NCBI RefSeq assembly: GCF_023101765.2
Contig: NC_064239.1
Span: 13,846,315 to 13,910,314, forward strand
Reading direction: 5' to 3'
Source: Spodoptera frugiperda
Lineage: Eukaryota; Arthropoda; Insecta; Lepidoptera; Noctuidae
Length of the DNA: 64,000 bases
A model generated the notes under the pieces. It saw nothing but the letters and a program-made list of their open reading frames with translations. It searched no databases and was not told the origin of the DNA. Below, piece after piece: positions 1 through 13,375 of this stretch. The position numbers and the translations under genes were made by a program. Position 1 is the stretch's first letter. Each line of letters opens with the position of its first letter.

Positions 1-905
1 CTTACAATCAGATCCTATCATGGGCTCGTTTACCGGCTAATAACATGGAAAACTTTGGGCCGTTACTTTTGTATAGTAATTAGTAAGTAGCTACTTACAA
101 GAAATATTGTACCTCTCAGGACCAGCCAACGCCAGTGTCGGATGAATTTTGATTAAGTTTACGAATTAATTGACCTAATTTACCAGGCAAACCATTAAAC
201 CATATTGGAAATTAACGAGTCAGTTCTAACATAACTTAAGTAAATTAGCAAATTCATTCAAGTTTTCAACTGTTTTTAATTCTGAGTTTCAATCTCGTGC
301 AGTAGACGTAACTCATATCTTTGACCTCAAATCATTCGATATATCGTGTTCTGCTAATGAATGATCAAACGAAATCGGCATATTACGCTACAACCGATAT
401 TAAGCTAAATGTGGCGGTCTGTAAGATGCGGTGGCTGCGGGCGGCATCTTTGTGACCACCGCAAGATCTGACGAGCCCCGGCCAGCCACCCTGCGAATGT
501 CTAATGAGTTCCGAACGCACAGGGCTACCGCGCCGTTCTAGGACCGTGCACAATTCTGATAAATGTTATTTCGACATTAACCAGTGAAATGTACATTATT
601 TATGTTTTTGATGTCTTTCGCGGTCATTAGCAGTAGATCTCCAGCTCCACACTAAAGTAAGTTGCGGCTAGACGTTCTTATACTGTCTATTTATTACTTT
701 TAATGATGATACAGGAATTTTATACGACGTCACATTATGGCCTAGAAGAATTTGAGATCACCTATAAACTGCCGCAGTACCTCTTTGAAGTAGAATAATT
801 AAAGTCGTGTAACATTCCTGGTCCGTTTCTAGATAATATTTATTTGAGCCGGCCCTGATCCTTTGCGGCGCCGACGTCACCTGTCATCCATCAGTCGGCG
901 ACAAC

Positions 906-915
906 GCGCATGCGC
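906..915. promoter_or_regulatory. NRF-1/Erect-wing-like palindromic site
   Basis: The sequence GCGCATGCGC is the full palindromic core bound by the NRF-1 family (Erect wing in Drosophila). It sits in a CpG-rich patch, which is where such sites work in promoters. Binding is inferred from sequence only. Confidence 0.4.
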
Positions 916-1226
916 ATACCGGCCGACGCAGATTGCCCCGCGCGCGCGCACGCTCGCCTCGCGGATTCAAATTTAACGGTACAAAGGAGGAACGCAACAA
1001 AACAGTAGCGCATTCCGACCTGGAGCGGTTAGACTAGTCCAGATGATGGCTCGCACAAAAACTGTGCACCGCTCCACCATTCTATTGATCAAGGGCATGC
1101 GGCATCTCTGCTTACGCTAATTTTCATATGAATGCCTCGCCTTGTTAGTGGACCTGTTCTGGTTTCTTCGATATGTTGCATATTTTGTCACACAGGCTGA
1201 GTATAGTGGTCGGTAGCAGTGCACTT

Positions 1227-1242
1227 AGTACTCGCGAGTACT
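1227..1242. repeat. 16-bp perfect palindrome
   Basis: AGTACTCGCGAGTACT reads the same on both strands over all 16 bases, with CTCGCGAG at its centre. It may be a dimeric factor site; its function is unknown. Confidence 0.5.
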
Positions 1243-1372
1243 GAGTTCCATGTGTTCGGTTTATGGTATCGACTAGGCGTGGGACTCCTAACTAATTTAT
1301 TTGTCGAGAACTAAGCATATAGGTGTTCCTTCAGTTTAGCCATTTCGGCAATAAAAGGGAATATCTTCGGTG

Positions 1373-1480
1373 TTGTGGGTGCATTGACAAACTCAAACAT
1401 GTACCTAAATATGACACCCAGACCCGGAACAACAATTCCGTGCGGAAATCGGTAGAATTGCTAGCCATTAGGTACACCTT
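1373..1480 (-). mobile_element. Degenerate tRNA-derived SINE
   Basis: On the reverse strand this stretch matches, with many changes, the SINE copy at 3118-3303. Shared blocks include 'atgacacccagacccggaacaacaa' in degenerate form at about 1411-1436, and a ruined B box (tgcggaaatcggtagaa at 1441-1457). It is older and more diverged than the 3.1 kb and 6.9 kb copies, and its boundaries are approximate. Confidence 0.6.
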
Positions 1481-3117
1481 TCCGGCCGAATGTGTGTAAA
1501 TTACATTAATTGAGACCCGAACTAGTATGGATATTAAAGTATATGGTGAATTACTTCTATTTCTTGTTGATCATTTGTAGTCAACAGTCAGGTATGAGGA
1601 CAGCTACCTGGTTGCTACAGGTGGGAGACATCCAAGCTTCCCAGGTCTAACACTCAGACGGACTCGGAGACTAGTAGCCGGGAATAGGCAAAAATAAACT
1701 GATGGACATAATTCCTACTGAAAGGAACCAAAATAAATATCAATTTGACAAACTAATCATTTTTTTATTAAATGCTTCCTGTTTCGATTAAAGTTACCAA
1801 TTGATAAGAGTACCTAGTCGCATCAAATATATAGTGTGCGATATAAATAGTAGTGCGCGTAGTTAGCGAATGTCCAGCCACTTGAGCGGGAACAATTGAA
1901 TGGTGACATTGAGCGGCAGCCCGCGCGCGTCGCGTGTGACCCGGCGCGGGTCGAGGCTGGCTCATCCTCCAGCATCATTCGTATGCCGCCGCCGGCCCAG
2001 CTCCCAATTGCCTGAATTAGCATACTTATGCCGAGGCGCCGCCGAATTCGCCTTGTATCACTATTATCAAAGAAAACACCGACACTACTCAATTTTAAAC
2101 CTTATCCTTTTCCCATAAACTTCATTTTTAACCAGCATGCCGTTAATATTTATTGATGCCAGTTCGGGCTCACAATCTGAATTTAAAATCTTATGTGCTT
2201 ATCTGCAAGGTTGATTTCGGATTAGCAGATGAAATTTAAAAGAGTTCGTATTAGGATCGTCAGGCATCGAACTCTGACCTGTTTGTAATGGGCGCAAATT
2301 GATCGCAGACGCAAATTTTTCCAGCGATTATGGAACACGGACACAAGACAACGTCGGCCACTAGATGGCGCCTAGTGTCTGATTTACTCGACGGTGGAAC
2401 TATTAATTAATACGGCTAGATAGTTTTATCTTTAGTTTTTTATATTAGATAATATGCATTCCTATTGTTCCTTTAACGGTATTATACAATTTAATTACAA
2501 ACTCGATTAGAATAGCCCCAGCAGTTGACACCGGTGCACCGTGTCCACCATGCACCGTGTCCCGTGTCCCGCGTACCGTGCTACATGTTTAGTAAGTTAA
2601 TTATGTTTCTTGAGAAACGGAATGTTAACGACAAGCACTCTGGAGAATTTGTTGAAAAACTAAATATCCGTGAATACAAACTTAATTATAACGTCAGTTG
2701 GAATTGAATCGACCTCCTCGCAGGGAAAAACATCACCGCTTTGTGTAATTAGACGTCCGATTGTGATGTTATCATTAATTGCCAGTTAACGATGTTTAAT
2801 TGTGAACATAAATGCAACCATGACACGGATTTTGATAATCAACACTCTCATTTGCCTTCGCTGCGATTATCTACATTTACATGGTGTGAATAGTGGGCCT
2901 GGTGTGAGGTACCCGCTCACTGCTGATGTTATCGCCTTATATGAGACAGAGCGATCTAGGCGATACGAGTTACTACAAGGTGCTCGTAAAAAGTTCGTTT
3001 GCTTGAAAGTTTAGAGTTTAGTTTGATGATTTATAACAACTCAACAATATTATTACTTTTCAGATGTGTGTACTATTTGTGTGTTTTTCTTCGTTTTTTT
3101 ATAAAACGTTGCCCCAC
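1481..3117. other. Non-coding, mixed composition
   Basis: Unique DNA with no convincing gene. It contains a GC-rich patch at about 1905-2045, a CTCF-like motif inside a small inverted repeat at 2359-2377, and an imperfect tandem of 'caccgtgtccc' units at about 2535-2583. Short ORFs at 1823-2118 overlap on both strands and carry no domain. Confidence 0.45.
2363..2372 (+). promoter_or_regulatory. CTCF-like motif within an inverted repeat
   Basis: AGATGGCGCC matches the core reported for insect CTCF (AGRTGGCGC). It is framed by CACTAG and CTAGTG, which makes a 19-bp interrupted palindrome at 2359-2377. Occupancy cannot be judged from sequence. Confidence 0.4.
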
Positions 3118-3303
3118 TTTAGAATTATCCATTGTGCCGTGGGTACGTTTACAAACATACAAGTTCACATACACACGACACCCAGATCAGAAACAACAAT
3201 TTGTGAATCATACAAAGAATTGCTCCGTGCGGGAATCGAACCCGCTACATGGTGCGCGGTAGACGTTTGTCCAGCTACCGGGCCAACTGTGTATTCAATT
3301 TAA
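3118..3303 (-). mobile_element. tRNA-derived SINE, lepidopteran type
   Basis: Read on the reverse strand this is a well-preserved SINE. The pol III B box is GGGTTCGATTCCC (reverse complement of 3231-3243). It is followed by the body that includes 'agttgctttgtatga'-type sequence, and the block at 3174-3202 (acacgacacccagatcag...) is shared with the degenerate copy at 1.4 kb. The tRNA-like head lies at the high-coordinate end. Short ORFs inside it are chance readings of the repeat. Confidence 0.8.
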
Positions 3304-6141
3304 ATTGCAAATATTGATTTCAAATGTGTAAAGGTGTAAAAAATTGTACTCTTTGCAGGAGAGACATGCCACACCATCCACTGCCAATATCAATATATGT
3401 TCGTTAATACTGCTTTAAATATTGCAACACTACATTACGTGCGTCACATGCTGCCCATTATTATAAACACCGGCTCGTAAGGTGTTCCATAAAAGTACTC
3501 TTTGTGTTCTTAGCATTGACTTAATTGCTTAATTATACGACCGGAGAGAGTGGCTGAGTGACAAGTTCAGCCCGCGAGCCCCGCGAGCCCAATGCCCTTT
3601 ACGTGCTAACAATGAACACACTTTACCCTATTTTTTGCGTGGGCTCAACACTCCATTGCCTACTACTTTCTCCTAATTAATGATAATTTACCCGCTAACT
3701 GTACTCTAGTTGTATGCGATAATGAACTTTAAGCTGCGGCGGCGGCAGGTTGTGCTCGCAACCTTTGCAGTTCAAGGACAAAGAAAGGGTGCACTTTATT
3801 TCTTGCCGCCCACCGGTCGCCGCAGCTAATAATACTCGGATTGTGTTGCATGCTCCACTCGTGGGCTGCTTTTAAAGAAGATATTATATTCATTGCGTTT
3901 GCGCACACCTACACACATACACCATTACGTAGCAGAATGTAATTATGTAAATGCCAATAATTTAGTGCTCTTTTTATAATAAAGTGTACTCAGTAGTTAC
4001 GTATACGTCGTAAACATAGATGCATTCTGGAGTTATACACTGTTTATATTGTGTAACACGAAGCACGGAGGTGGGCAGAAAGAAATTCAATAATTTTAAA
4101 ATGTCAATGTTATTTGACCATCTGTTAAATTAGTATAAATACGCACCCCAACGCACACAAAGCGCGTCGCACTGACCTCTCGCATTGAACGTATCGACGT
4201 ATTGAGCGCGGCACAATGGGGGCTCACAGTGATACGAGCATAGCGTGCAGATATTTGCATGAATGCAGTTCGGGCCGAGTGGCAGGAGCACTTCCTGTGC
4301 CCACTCCCACACCTGTTCCCAGCCGTAATGCTACCTTTTGTACTCGCAGCGTATTGGGCCCGAACTATGCCAGATTTGTCACAGCGTTGGATAATGGACC
4401 TTTACGAAAAATATATTTTTTATAAGGTTGAGTAAATCAGCTTATTTCGTTTTTACCGTTGCTCTATTTAAACTCAATAAAATTGTAGTGATTATTAAAA
4501 AATGTTATAGAGATACATAAATAAGATATAAATGTTATAGACAATACATAGAGACCAAAATAACTTTATAAGAAAGAATGAAATTCTTTGATTCATGTGT
4601 TACTCAATACCCGTGTGTAATTTATGTGAATTGCAAAATTGTGTGTTTAGCTCGGTGTGTGCTGTGACAACAAATAAGCCTGTCAGTCCCCGGCACCCCA
4701 GTCCCGAGCCGGACTACTCATAATAACGGGAATTCTGTTTACACTCGAACTATAGTCCCGGCCTTAGACGCGGGGAGCGCCGCCGCGAGCCGACGGCATG
4801 CGACGCGCGACGTTTCACTAAACATGCGCTATTGTTAAACAGTTTTTATAAATAAATATAAAAACTTGATGCTTTCATCGCGTGTTCCACTACATTCTTA
4901 ATCATCGTTTTAATAAACAATTCTTAAATTGAAATTACACCAATGCCATTTACCAATTTTAATTTCACAAATAAAACTTAGCAGCAAGCAATATTTTTTA
5001 TTTCATTTTTCAAGTTTATTTGGAAAATTTGAGACAGTAGTAAATATTCAGATAAACAAAAGTTACATACAACTACCACGGAACCTACTCGTCCTCTGTC
5101 ACTTTGTTTATAGAGTGAGTACATTAAAATACTTTTGTGTATTTATATTTTTGCTACTTCAAATGAAGACCAGATCATAGATGCATTCACAGAAGCTCAT
5201 ATTGGCCATGTATTATGATTTAAATTTACATGGGTATGTAACTAGGTATCTATTTAGGACAGGGGCCTATGACCGATTAGGTAATTTACCTATTACTGAA
5301 AGAAATGCTATTAAGCATGGAAAATTAATTAGTCACATGCCATTTTGTCGATTTTAACAGTGATTACTTGATTAGATTGCGATCAATACAACTTTTAGAA
5401 TATCTAACTGTTTTCTACTTTGTTCGGTGGTGATAAGATCCTACTTCAGTTCTTGTGCCTATTTTAATGTAAAATTGAGAACAAATCTACATGACTAACG
5501 TTAGAAATAAGTAACTGGACTCGAAAATAACGGTGTGCCCAGTTGTTACAAAGTTATAGTTTCATTTTGAAAAAAGACGAATAGAGTAATGTTATAAAAA
5601 TAATTATAATTGGCGTGGTCGGCCCCGCAGGTATGTAGTACACGGCAACAACAACAACTAAGTACACATCAACAATTTGGGCCACAGCTACACAGGCCGC
5701 GCTGACGACCAATTTACTGAAGTAGCTACATTTTACGGAGAGGGCAATGTTTGCTGTTAAAGTTTGCGGTTCCGTGCCTCGGGCCACAATTTAATTACCA
5801 AATGGTCCGTTTTTTGTGTTGTGATCTTTGAGCCGTGCAAACAGGCCGTAACGATGTGTGTGGAGGACGCGCCTTTGTCTGCCAACATTCCGCTGTTCTT
5901 CCTGGACATGTGTTCCACCTACCTGCCTGCCTGCCTGCCTGCCCGCCTGCCTGCCGAGCCTCCCTGCCTCCCTCATTACAGCTCTCATTTGAAATTTAAT
6001 TGGATCTGAAGTGGTCAGTGTTTTGTGATTTCAGCGCTGTCTCTATCATCGACATCACAAACGCGATAGGCATGTTACTTCTGCAACGTAAGTAAAGAAC
6101 GTAAGTAGGTACTTTTTATAATTATTTTAGTATTCAGTAGC
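3304..6141. other. Non-coding, partly AT-rich
   Basis: No gene is recognised. About 4430-4620 and 4850-5180 are strongly A/T-rich. CpG-rich patches occur near 3735-3830 and 4745-4815. A short ORF at 4929-5180 is composed of low-complexity AT-rich DNA and is probably not coding. The segment at about 5610-5890 is unique sequence of mixed composition that could be a conserved element, but only an alignment would show that. Confidence 0.4.
5920..5970 (+). repeat. CCTG simple repeat
   Basis: An array of cctg units (ctgcctgcctgcctgcctgc, then interrupted copies) runs from about 5920 to 5970. It explains the apparent Pro/Ala/Leu and Arg/Gln/Ala/Gly-rich ORFs on the two strands. Confidence 0.85.
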
Positions 6142-6793
6142 GTCTTTTTACCAACCTCTTAAATTCGTATCTAGACACACGGCATGTGTCCGCCAAGTTC
6201 GAGCAAAAAAACCGACATACCGGCCGTGGGTTATATTACACGAACCATTTCGGGCCAAGTTCGACCCACCTATAACTCAAAATCTATTTTATCTACGCAT
6301 ATGAAATTTCTAGTATCTGTCGAGATCTACTTACTTATCTAAAATACAAAATTTCATTAATGTACCTATTGTAGATCTTGAGATATTGACGTCAGAAAAT
6401 CGCTATTTTTACTATACACTCACTGACTGACTCACTCACTCATCAAAAACCTAGAGTCGTATTGACTTGAAATTTGGCATGGAGGTAGGTCTTTAGGTCA
6501 AGGTAAAGGAAAAAATCTGAAAATGGCCAAGTGTGAGTCGGTTTTAAAAATAATGAAGGTGTAAATTCATACCCCTAAGGAACTAAAACAAAAAAATTAT
6601 CTATATCTTCCAATGGTCGTACCGACCTAAAATTCGTTACGAAGGTTTGTATTTAGTCAAAGTAAAGTAAAATAAGAAAATAAACCTTACAAAAATAAAT
6701 GAAATCCCACCCAAAACATAAATGTGAAAGGATGCCAAGTTCGATAATATTGGAAGCAGTACCCGTCTTTTTAGGAACCTCTTAAATTCGTAT
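6142..6793. mobile_element. Compound interspersed repeat bounded by 29-bp direct repeats
   Basis: The stretch contains the block 'cactgactgactcactcact' at 6420-6439 and 'gacttgaaatttggcatgga' at 6464-6483, which I recognise as part of a dispersed repeat common in insect genomes. Its two ends carry nearly the same 29-bp sequence: 6142-6170 and 6765-6793 differ only at two adjacent bases (cc versus gg). 'ccaagttcga' occurs at 6194, 6256 and 6734. There is no coding capacity. The element class is not known to me. Confidence 0.55.
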
Positions 6794-6890
6794 AAACCAA
6801 ACTTAATAATGGGAAAAAGAAAGTATCAAACCGAATTCTAAGTATTGGAAATCATCACTTAGAACAAAAGTATTTCGTACGTTTAGAATT

Positions 6891-7045
6891 GAGTGCACTT
6901 TGGTGCGGTAGCTGGGTAATCGGCTGCCGTGCAACGGGTAACAGGTTCGATTCCTGCACGGAGCAACTCTTTGTGTGATGCATAAATGGTTGTTTGTATG
7001 TTTGTTAACGCACCTACGACACAGGAGATAATCCTAGTGTGGGGC
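6891..7045 (+). mobile_element. tRNA-derived SINE, well preserved
   Basis: Forward-strand copy with B box GGTTCGATTCC at 6944-6954 and a tRNA-like head beginning near 6900 (gtgcggtagctgggtaatcg). The typical downstream body follows ('gagcaactctttgtgtgatg' at 6961-6980), then 'tacgacacaggagataatcc', ending near an A-run at 7052-7060. It is the same family as the reverse-strand copy at 3.1 kb. Confidence 0.8.
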
Positions 7046-7259
7046 GACGTTGAAAAAAAAGAAATGTATTTATATGGCATTATTGTTAATGTTCTGAGGA
7101 CGCAGGAGAACTCCGTCAACTACAAGTTTCTAATTCCCTTCACAATAATGTTTGAAGCGAGCAGTAGGTACAATGTAGGCACGTAGGAGTGGGAGGTGGG
7201 TTCGAGTAACTGGCAACTCAAACGACTGGTCCCTCGTTATTTTAAACAATTCGATAATG

Positions 7260-7273
7260 GCGCCCCCTGGCGG
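7260..7273 (+). promoter_or_regulatory. CTCF-like motif
   Basis: GCGCCCCCTGGCGG matches the general CTCF consensus and is identical to the motif at 56890-56903. It lies 14 bp before a GGCACAAAGGGCGG sequence that resembles the shared 17-bp motif at 17727 and 38411. Confidence 0.4.
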
Positions 7274-10200
7274 GCCCTGATTGTGGCACAAAGGGCGGTG
7301 TCCCCTAATGAGTGCTATAGTTTCTCCCGAACATGAAGTTGTGATGTTTGCCCACGGCCAGCCGTGTTTGTTCCCAGCTAGTGGCTGCCTCACGTGGAAT
7401 GTTCCATTTTATATAAATGTACCTGCAGGAGGGCGGCCAGTCCCAGCTAACTAAATACTTAAAGTTCACATTTTTTACTTCGAGTTCTTTGTACTTATGA
7501 GATATTTGTGGCATATGTTATGTCAGGTTATCTGGATCAATGCATTGATTTGAATTAAACTTTGCTCCTCACTTCGTTCATGTTACATGATTTATGTCTG
7601 CTACACAAATAAAAGTTTAAAATTTCTGATTTTCTCTAATTTTCATTATTAGGATTGGGGCATTATGCTAAAAAATCAATAGTTTTAAATTAAGGAAACT
7701 CGATTCTACACGATATTATCTAATATAGAAATCACAAATAACACGTTTCGTAGAAATCGGTAACTCAGATTTAAAACAATTGAACACGATCTGTAGGTAT
7801 CACTATTAATTTACATAAAGACATCGTACCTAACTAGTTAAATACCTACATTCTATAAACATATCTACTTTAAACACAAGCTTCGTTATGCAAACTAAGT
7901 TCCCCTCCGCGGCAAGTACAAGCTACATACCACGAGCCGCGACCCTCGCACATCGCGTCATAATAGATAGGTACAGCACGGAGCAGACAATATGCAAACT
8001 AACCGCGCGTACCTACACTACATGTCACAACGTGTAGGCAGCGACGGTACATGAGGTCACAGCCGCAGCGAATCAAATGGCACCGCCTTTAAACTGTCAC
8101 TTTAAACAACCTGCGTAGCCTCGTAGTGCGCAAGACCGTACGCAAATCACTGGCCAATAGCAGCCCTCCTCACCGGCTATGTAAATGTTCTATATTCAAA
8201 TCAGTTTAAAATCAGAACGCGCATGCACGCGCCGGGCCTTTTTATTGGCGCTTTGCATACAAAGGGTTCCCGGGCCGGCTTGACAGACACGTGTCGTTAA
8301 AAAACAAGGGTTGTGCCGCGAGGGGCTCCAACCCTTCCGCAACCCTTCCGCGCTGCAGCTGTTTTTTATCGCGCCGTGTTAGTCGGTGCCACGCGACGTT
8401 ACCATTTGACACGTTTTTGTGCCGAATATTGCTGTAGTCGTAGACAGCGTCATTTAAATCGAGTTGTAAAACGTGGCGCGCACACCTGGCGCGGCCTATT
8501 CATGCCGCCGGGATTTATTGCCAACACGCGGCCGTTGGAAACTGATACACATCTTACTACAATCAGAAACTATGACAATACTTCATAGAAGTTAGTGAGT
8601 TGGACTAATTACTACTCAGGTATGTGAATTTAATTTTATAAATTAACTAACGATTTAAGAAATTCTACATCGTAAAGGAAGTGTTTTCTACTTTTATAAT
8701 AAAGGTAGTGTTATTAAATATTGGCAGTAGACAACGACGCCACCATTACTTAGTTGATAAATTAATCGTTATAAACGAGGGTAGTTTACGTAAAAGCTCG
8801 GAAGAAGGCGTGTGCGCAAATATAGTTAGCGAGGTGTTGCCAGACAATCAGCTAATGTGGGACGGTGTCGGGTTGCCCGCGCCGGTTCGTACTGGCTCAA
8901 GCCGGCCATGGGATACACAGACGATACGTCAGAAAGTAAGGGCACTATTTGCACTAGTTTATAATACAGGCAAAAAGTTAATGAATAATATCAACACTAA
9001 AGTATTCGTAACAGGTAGCAAGCAATGCGCGGCAGAATGTATTAATCGTCACAATAAACGATCGCCGGCCGGGCGCTGAGCAGCCAAACTAAATGTTTGC
9101 GAAAGAATGTCGTGTAAATATTGGATAATTGTAGCCATTAACGGTGAAATTGGCGATATGGACGCATTAAGCGCGGTTAATGTAGGAAATGAAATATCCG
9201 GCGCGACCGCTGCCCGCCGCCGCCACCGTCACTCCCACAGCACCGACCTGTCCGCCTGTCCGCCTACTGCCACAGCTACTGCGCACACACTCATTCAAAC
9301 AATACTTACACGACGCACGTGCTATCTTTGACATTTCACAATCACCATCGAAGTCTCGTTAAATTTCAAAGTGAACCTATTATAGCCGTTTATTAGGCAC
9401 CTATTCAACTTATAAGTCTGTCCATCAATTAGACAACTTATTTTGACAGTTTGTTGCTAGTCTACATGTACATTGTACTGCAATTGGAAACTATAATGAT
9501 GTAATAGCCGATGAATTGCAAATACATAATTGTATGTAATGAGTAAACAGCAGCGCATTATGTTGTCGGCGTCCAGTGAGCCGCGCGCCTTATGTTTGAC
9601 AAACATCGGAAACTCGCCATTTTTTCCCCAAAACCGATATAACGCAAATATCGTTTTCTTGTATTTGCCTTCACTTTGCTATATTTGCCTGAAATTATTT
9701 TCAGAGATGTGTCATGTTACGGTGTACACACGGGTGTACATGTCGGGAATGGACGACATTTAGCGCAGTAACGTCAGTAAACGGATACGTTTTGTTACGC
9801 GTTGGGTTTAACTTTGATACGTTTTCCTTATTGGGCCGCGGAAATGTGCGCGTCAAGTGCGGCCGTAGTATGCGTCGCCTCCCTGCATCGCCTGCTACTG
9901 GTGGCCAAACATCAATATCGTGTTGATGGCTATCTCGATATTTGCTCAATTATGTTTTGTGATTGCAATATGGGTCGGATTCAACGTGACGTATTCTTTA
10001 TTTATTTACTTCACATGGTACGAGAACTGTACCACGGCTAGTTTAGTTATGCGATAGTTTATTACAATCTGCATATTGCTGTTTCGCTTCAGGCATGATG
10101 TGTTTTAAATTCATTCACATTCACACCGTCATGGTTAGCGCAACTAGGTCGGAATATCTAAAAGAAGCGAGTTCTGAAATAAACCTAACCCGAAGTATAA

Positions 10201-10454
10201 CAACAGCGACATTTACACTCGTATAGCTACAATATTAAATCTTAAAACGAAGCACAACACAAATGTTCCCTCATATACATACCGAGTAGCTACTGTAGTA
10301 GTGTACTCTAGTAACAGGGAGGAGGGAGCCGGCGGGGGCGAGGGATGCAACCCTTTCCTCCGAGAGGGCCATCCATCACCAACGACTAGCGAAATGTATT
10401 TTAATCCACTGCCCCACGCCCGCCGCTTCATGAAACGTGAAAAATGATCCTACT

Positions 10455-10507
10455 GCACACACACACAGCGCTCACTAAACGTCTCACACATTAGTGTGTG
10501 TGTGTGC
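10455..10507. repeat. AC/GT inverted simple repeat
   Basis: A 13-bp arm (gcacacacacaca, 10455-10467) is exactly complementary to 10495-10507, with a 27-nt spacer. It could form a hairpin, but simple-repeat slippage is the easier explanation. Confidence 0.7.
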
Positions 10508-13375
10508 GAATTGAGAAGTTATTGCGTGTTTGAAGAATTATTTTACGTTCGGAGTGTTTACTTTAAGGAGCATCGCCCAGTAGCGGCGGAGGAGAATGTT
10601 TGAATACATCATTTAGATTGTACCGGCTCTAGCTACATTTTCTATTGCCGTAACTTAATTTTGTTCAAAGGGCGATCTAAGTGAAACCCCGAGGGGTTTC
10701 TCAGCACTTTACTTTTATTATTTTATTATTCAGTCTTTTACCTGGAGTCTCTGATGTTGCCAGGAGTGTATCTACTTTCCATACGTGTGACAGGTGCCAT
10801 GTAGGGTGGACGCGGTAGTATGGTGCGTGAACATGTTTACAGTTGAAGCGGTCCCGCGGGCGCACAGATTGCTGCGCGAGACTGGCGCAGTCATTAATCA
10901 TACACAAATTGTTGCGTCCCTTCGGCCTGTCCCTTGATATTTAAGCTCCAATTGAGCCAGTCATCTCGGGCCCTATTGAGAGCTGCCGCGGAGAACGTTC
11001 TCTATCTCAGTGGAGTCAGTGGCTGGAAGCCGAGTGAGTGATGGCCGCCGCTGTGTATCGCCTCTGCCGGGCCTACTTTCATGTCACTGTGAAATGACTT
11101 TATAAAAACATGATGCCAGTAAAGTTAGAGGGGACATCTGCTTCTGTATAAGTTTACTAAAACGATCTCAATAAATGTATGCACTCACAGCCCAGCACGG
11201 AGCGAGGTTTATGTCTCAATACATGCGCGCGACCCCGGCCCCGCTCGAGTGACGTCATTGTCATAATAGTGAATGTTTTATTGTAACGTTATGCGCGCTA
11301 TCTCTCCCTGGATTACTAAAACATCTGTCCCGGAAAATTCACTCTCGAGCCGTTTATCGGTTCCTCGAGGGTAGATAGAGAAAAAACTGCAATAACGCGG
11401 TGTCATAACAAAGACGCCGCCACCGGCCGATAATACTATGATTAATACCCGGCGTTATCTTGAGAGTGCAGGCCTCGCCCGCCCTAAGGAAACCGCACTC
11501 GTTACCGGGCCTTAAAAGTTATATGCGCCGCCTTGCTGAACTGAATTTGAACTCCAGCTCGAGGACCGAAGGTTGAAAGTTGAATGAAAGTATGGCTGTT
11601 TAAGGTATTCTCCGGAGCCGACATAAGAGTTACGGATTTCGCATAATGCATATTATATTCGTGCGGGCGAGGCTGCGAGGGTGCGAGCGTGGAGGAGGCC
11701 GCGGGGGGCAGGCACGCGCGGGGCGGGGGGTGGGGGGCGAGTGCTGGCGGGAGGGTGTCGGGCTGCAGGGGAGGACCGCGTGACCGCACGTCTTTTGCAC
11801 GCGACAAGCTCTCGACATTTTTTTATTATTATTGCGCTTCGATGGAATTTATTCCAGCAAGGGTCGGTAATAGAATAGCGGCTACGCTCGTTTTGGCCCT
11901 AATAGCGATTTTGAATATCATTTTTAAATCACATAATGGAGTGTACTCGCCTTTTTAGAGTTATTTTAAGGGGCGAGGGTCGTGAGCTGGGGCCATGAAT
12001 ATTGTGCCGGGACATTAGTGCGCAGCGAGCTGTTTACTGGAGCAGCTAACGAAGCAATAAACTACTGTAGCGCACTGTGCCGGGCAGCAACGTGCTGGCT
12101 GTGCCTGGGCAGCCGCCTGGCCGCCTGGGCGCGGTGTGGTGGCGGCGGCGGCGCTGCTAATATAATGCGTATAATTAATTTCGCGGTCCGCTGCCGCCGC
12201 CCGCCACAGATTAAACAAACGATTAATTGTGTGCCAATAAACGATGTTAATCTCAGCCTTCACCGGCAGGTGGCGGCCATTGTCAATAATCGCCGGGTAA
12301 TATGAGAAATGTGCTGAGGTGGAGTGCAGCGGGCCGGTGTAATTATACAGAGCTAGGGAGGGAGGGGGGGATGCAGGGAGGTGCGCTGTCCCTCCGAGGC
12401 AGAGCTCTCACTGTCATGTGCACTCATATTTATGTTATTTGTAGATGTATTGCACGTCCTCGTGTACACATTATTAACATAATATGACCAGGCGGCAGAC
12501 CGCCCAGTAACTGATCTAAATAAAGCTAAGATACATACAGGTTCCATTTGAACACAATCCTTATCTATCGCAATTCTTAGGATTTGTTTACAGCATGACA
12601 AACGACTGTCTCTGCTCCACACATAGTACTCTTTATGGACACCTTTGTATGTGTGCGTTACACATACATATGTACATACATACAGTTCATGTCATTATAT
12701 ACCCACTGTATACTATAGTAACATACATAATTTAATTCATGTAGTCATAACGTGAGTTGTCTGCTTGTCCTCAGGTTACACAATGAGAACAGATGCCACA
12801 GGTCACCTACAGTCCGTCTGTCTGTGTGCAACATGCTGTACATCCAGTTGTTACCGTGAATTGATAGACGATGTTAATTATAATAGGCTTCAATCTGCAG
12901 GTACATGATATGCTATACATTCTTATTCAAATACATTAAGTATTTCATTTAAAAATGACGTAATCTCTCGATCCATATTTCTCCTACTTGTTCCCAAGGA
13001 CATCTAAATGAGGATATAGCTACAGTAATGTTTGCAGGCGACGTGTGGAGCCGCAGCCGTGACGAGACAGGTGTCACACCGTGATGGAAGCTGAGCGTTA
13101 TGTGCGCGCAGTGTGGCGCCGCACAACAGGTTGGTCGTAGCCGTACATGTGGCCACAACACACTGAACTCAAGGTAGACAACTACACTTTACACATACAT
13201 GGTATCTTAATTACGTGACAACAATAAGATCTCATTCGTTTGGTTCACTACACCCGACAGGAAATGTCAACAATAACCCAATATTTATCACACACGTGTG
13301 TAGTAAGTAAACAGAATAATGTAATACGGTAATATCAATATATTCTTATTCATAGTAACTAATTAATGTTCCAGG

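Larger units (their letters stand above)
1..1370. other. Non-coding stretch with a CpG-rich patch
   Basis: No open reading frame of note is present. The DNA is moderately AT-rich except for a CpG-dense patch at about 860-965, which includes the perfect NRF-1-like palindrome GCGCATGCGC at 906-915 and a run of alternating CG near 940. A 16-bp perfect palindrome lies at 1227-1242. The patch could be a promoter or enhancer core, but no transcript feature supports this. Confidence 0.5.
7046..13375. other. Non-coding, alternating GC-rich patches and AT-rich DNA
   Basis: No host gene is recognised. GC-rich patches lie at about 7255-7310 (with a CTCF-like motif), 8220-8560, 8870-9240, 11680-11800 and 12090-12215. 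The ORFs here (for example 8681-9079, 132 codons) have no recognisable domain, and most have overlapping readings on the other strand. Parts of 9081-9200 and 12000-12300 are mixed-composition unique sequence rich in ATTA cores, as seen in developmental enhancers; that is inference. A simple GT/AC inverted repeat lies at 10455-10507. Confidence 0.4.

Noticed and set aside
8681..9079. 132-codon ORF on the + strand
   Set aside because: No domain or homologue recognised; amino-acid order looks random; no start or splice support.
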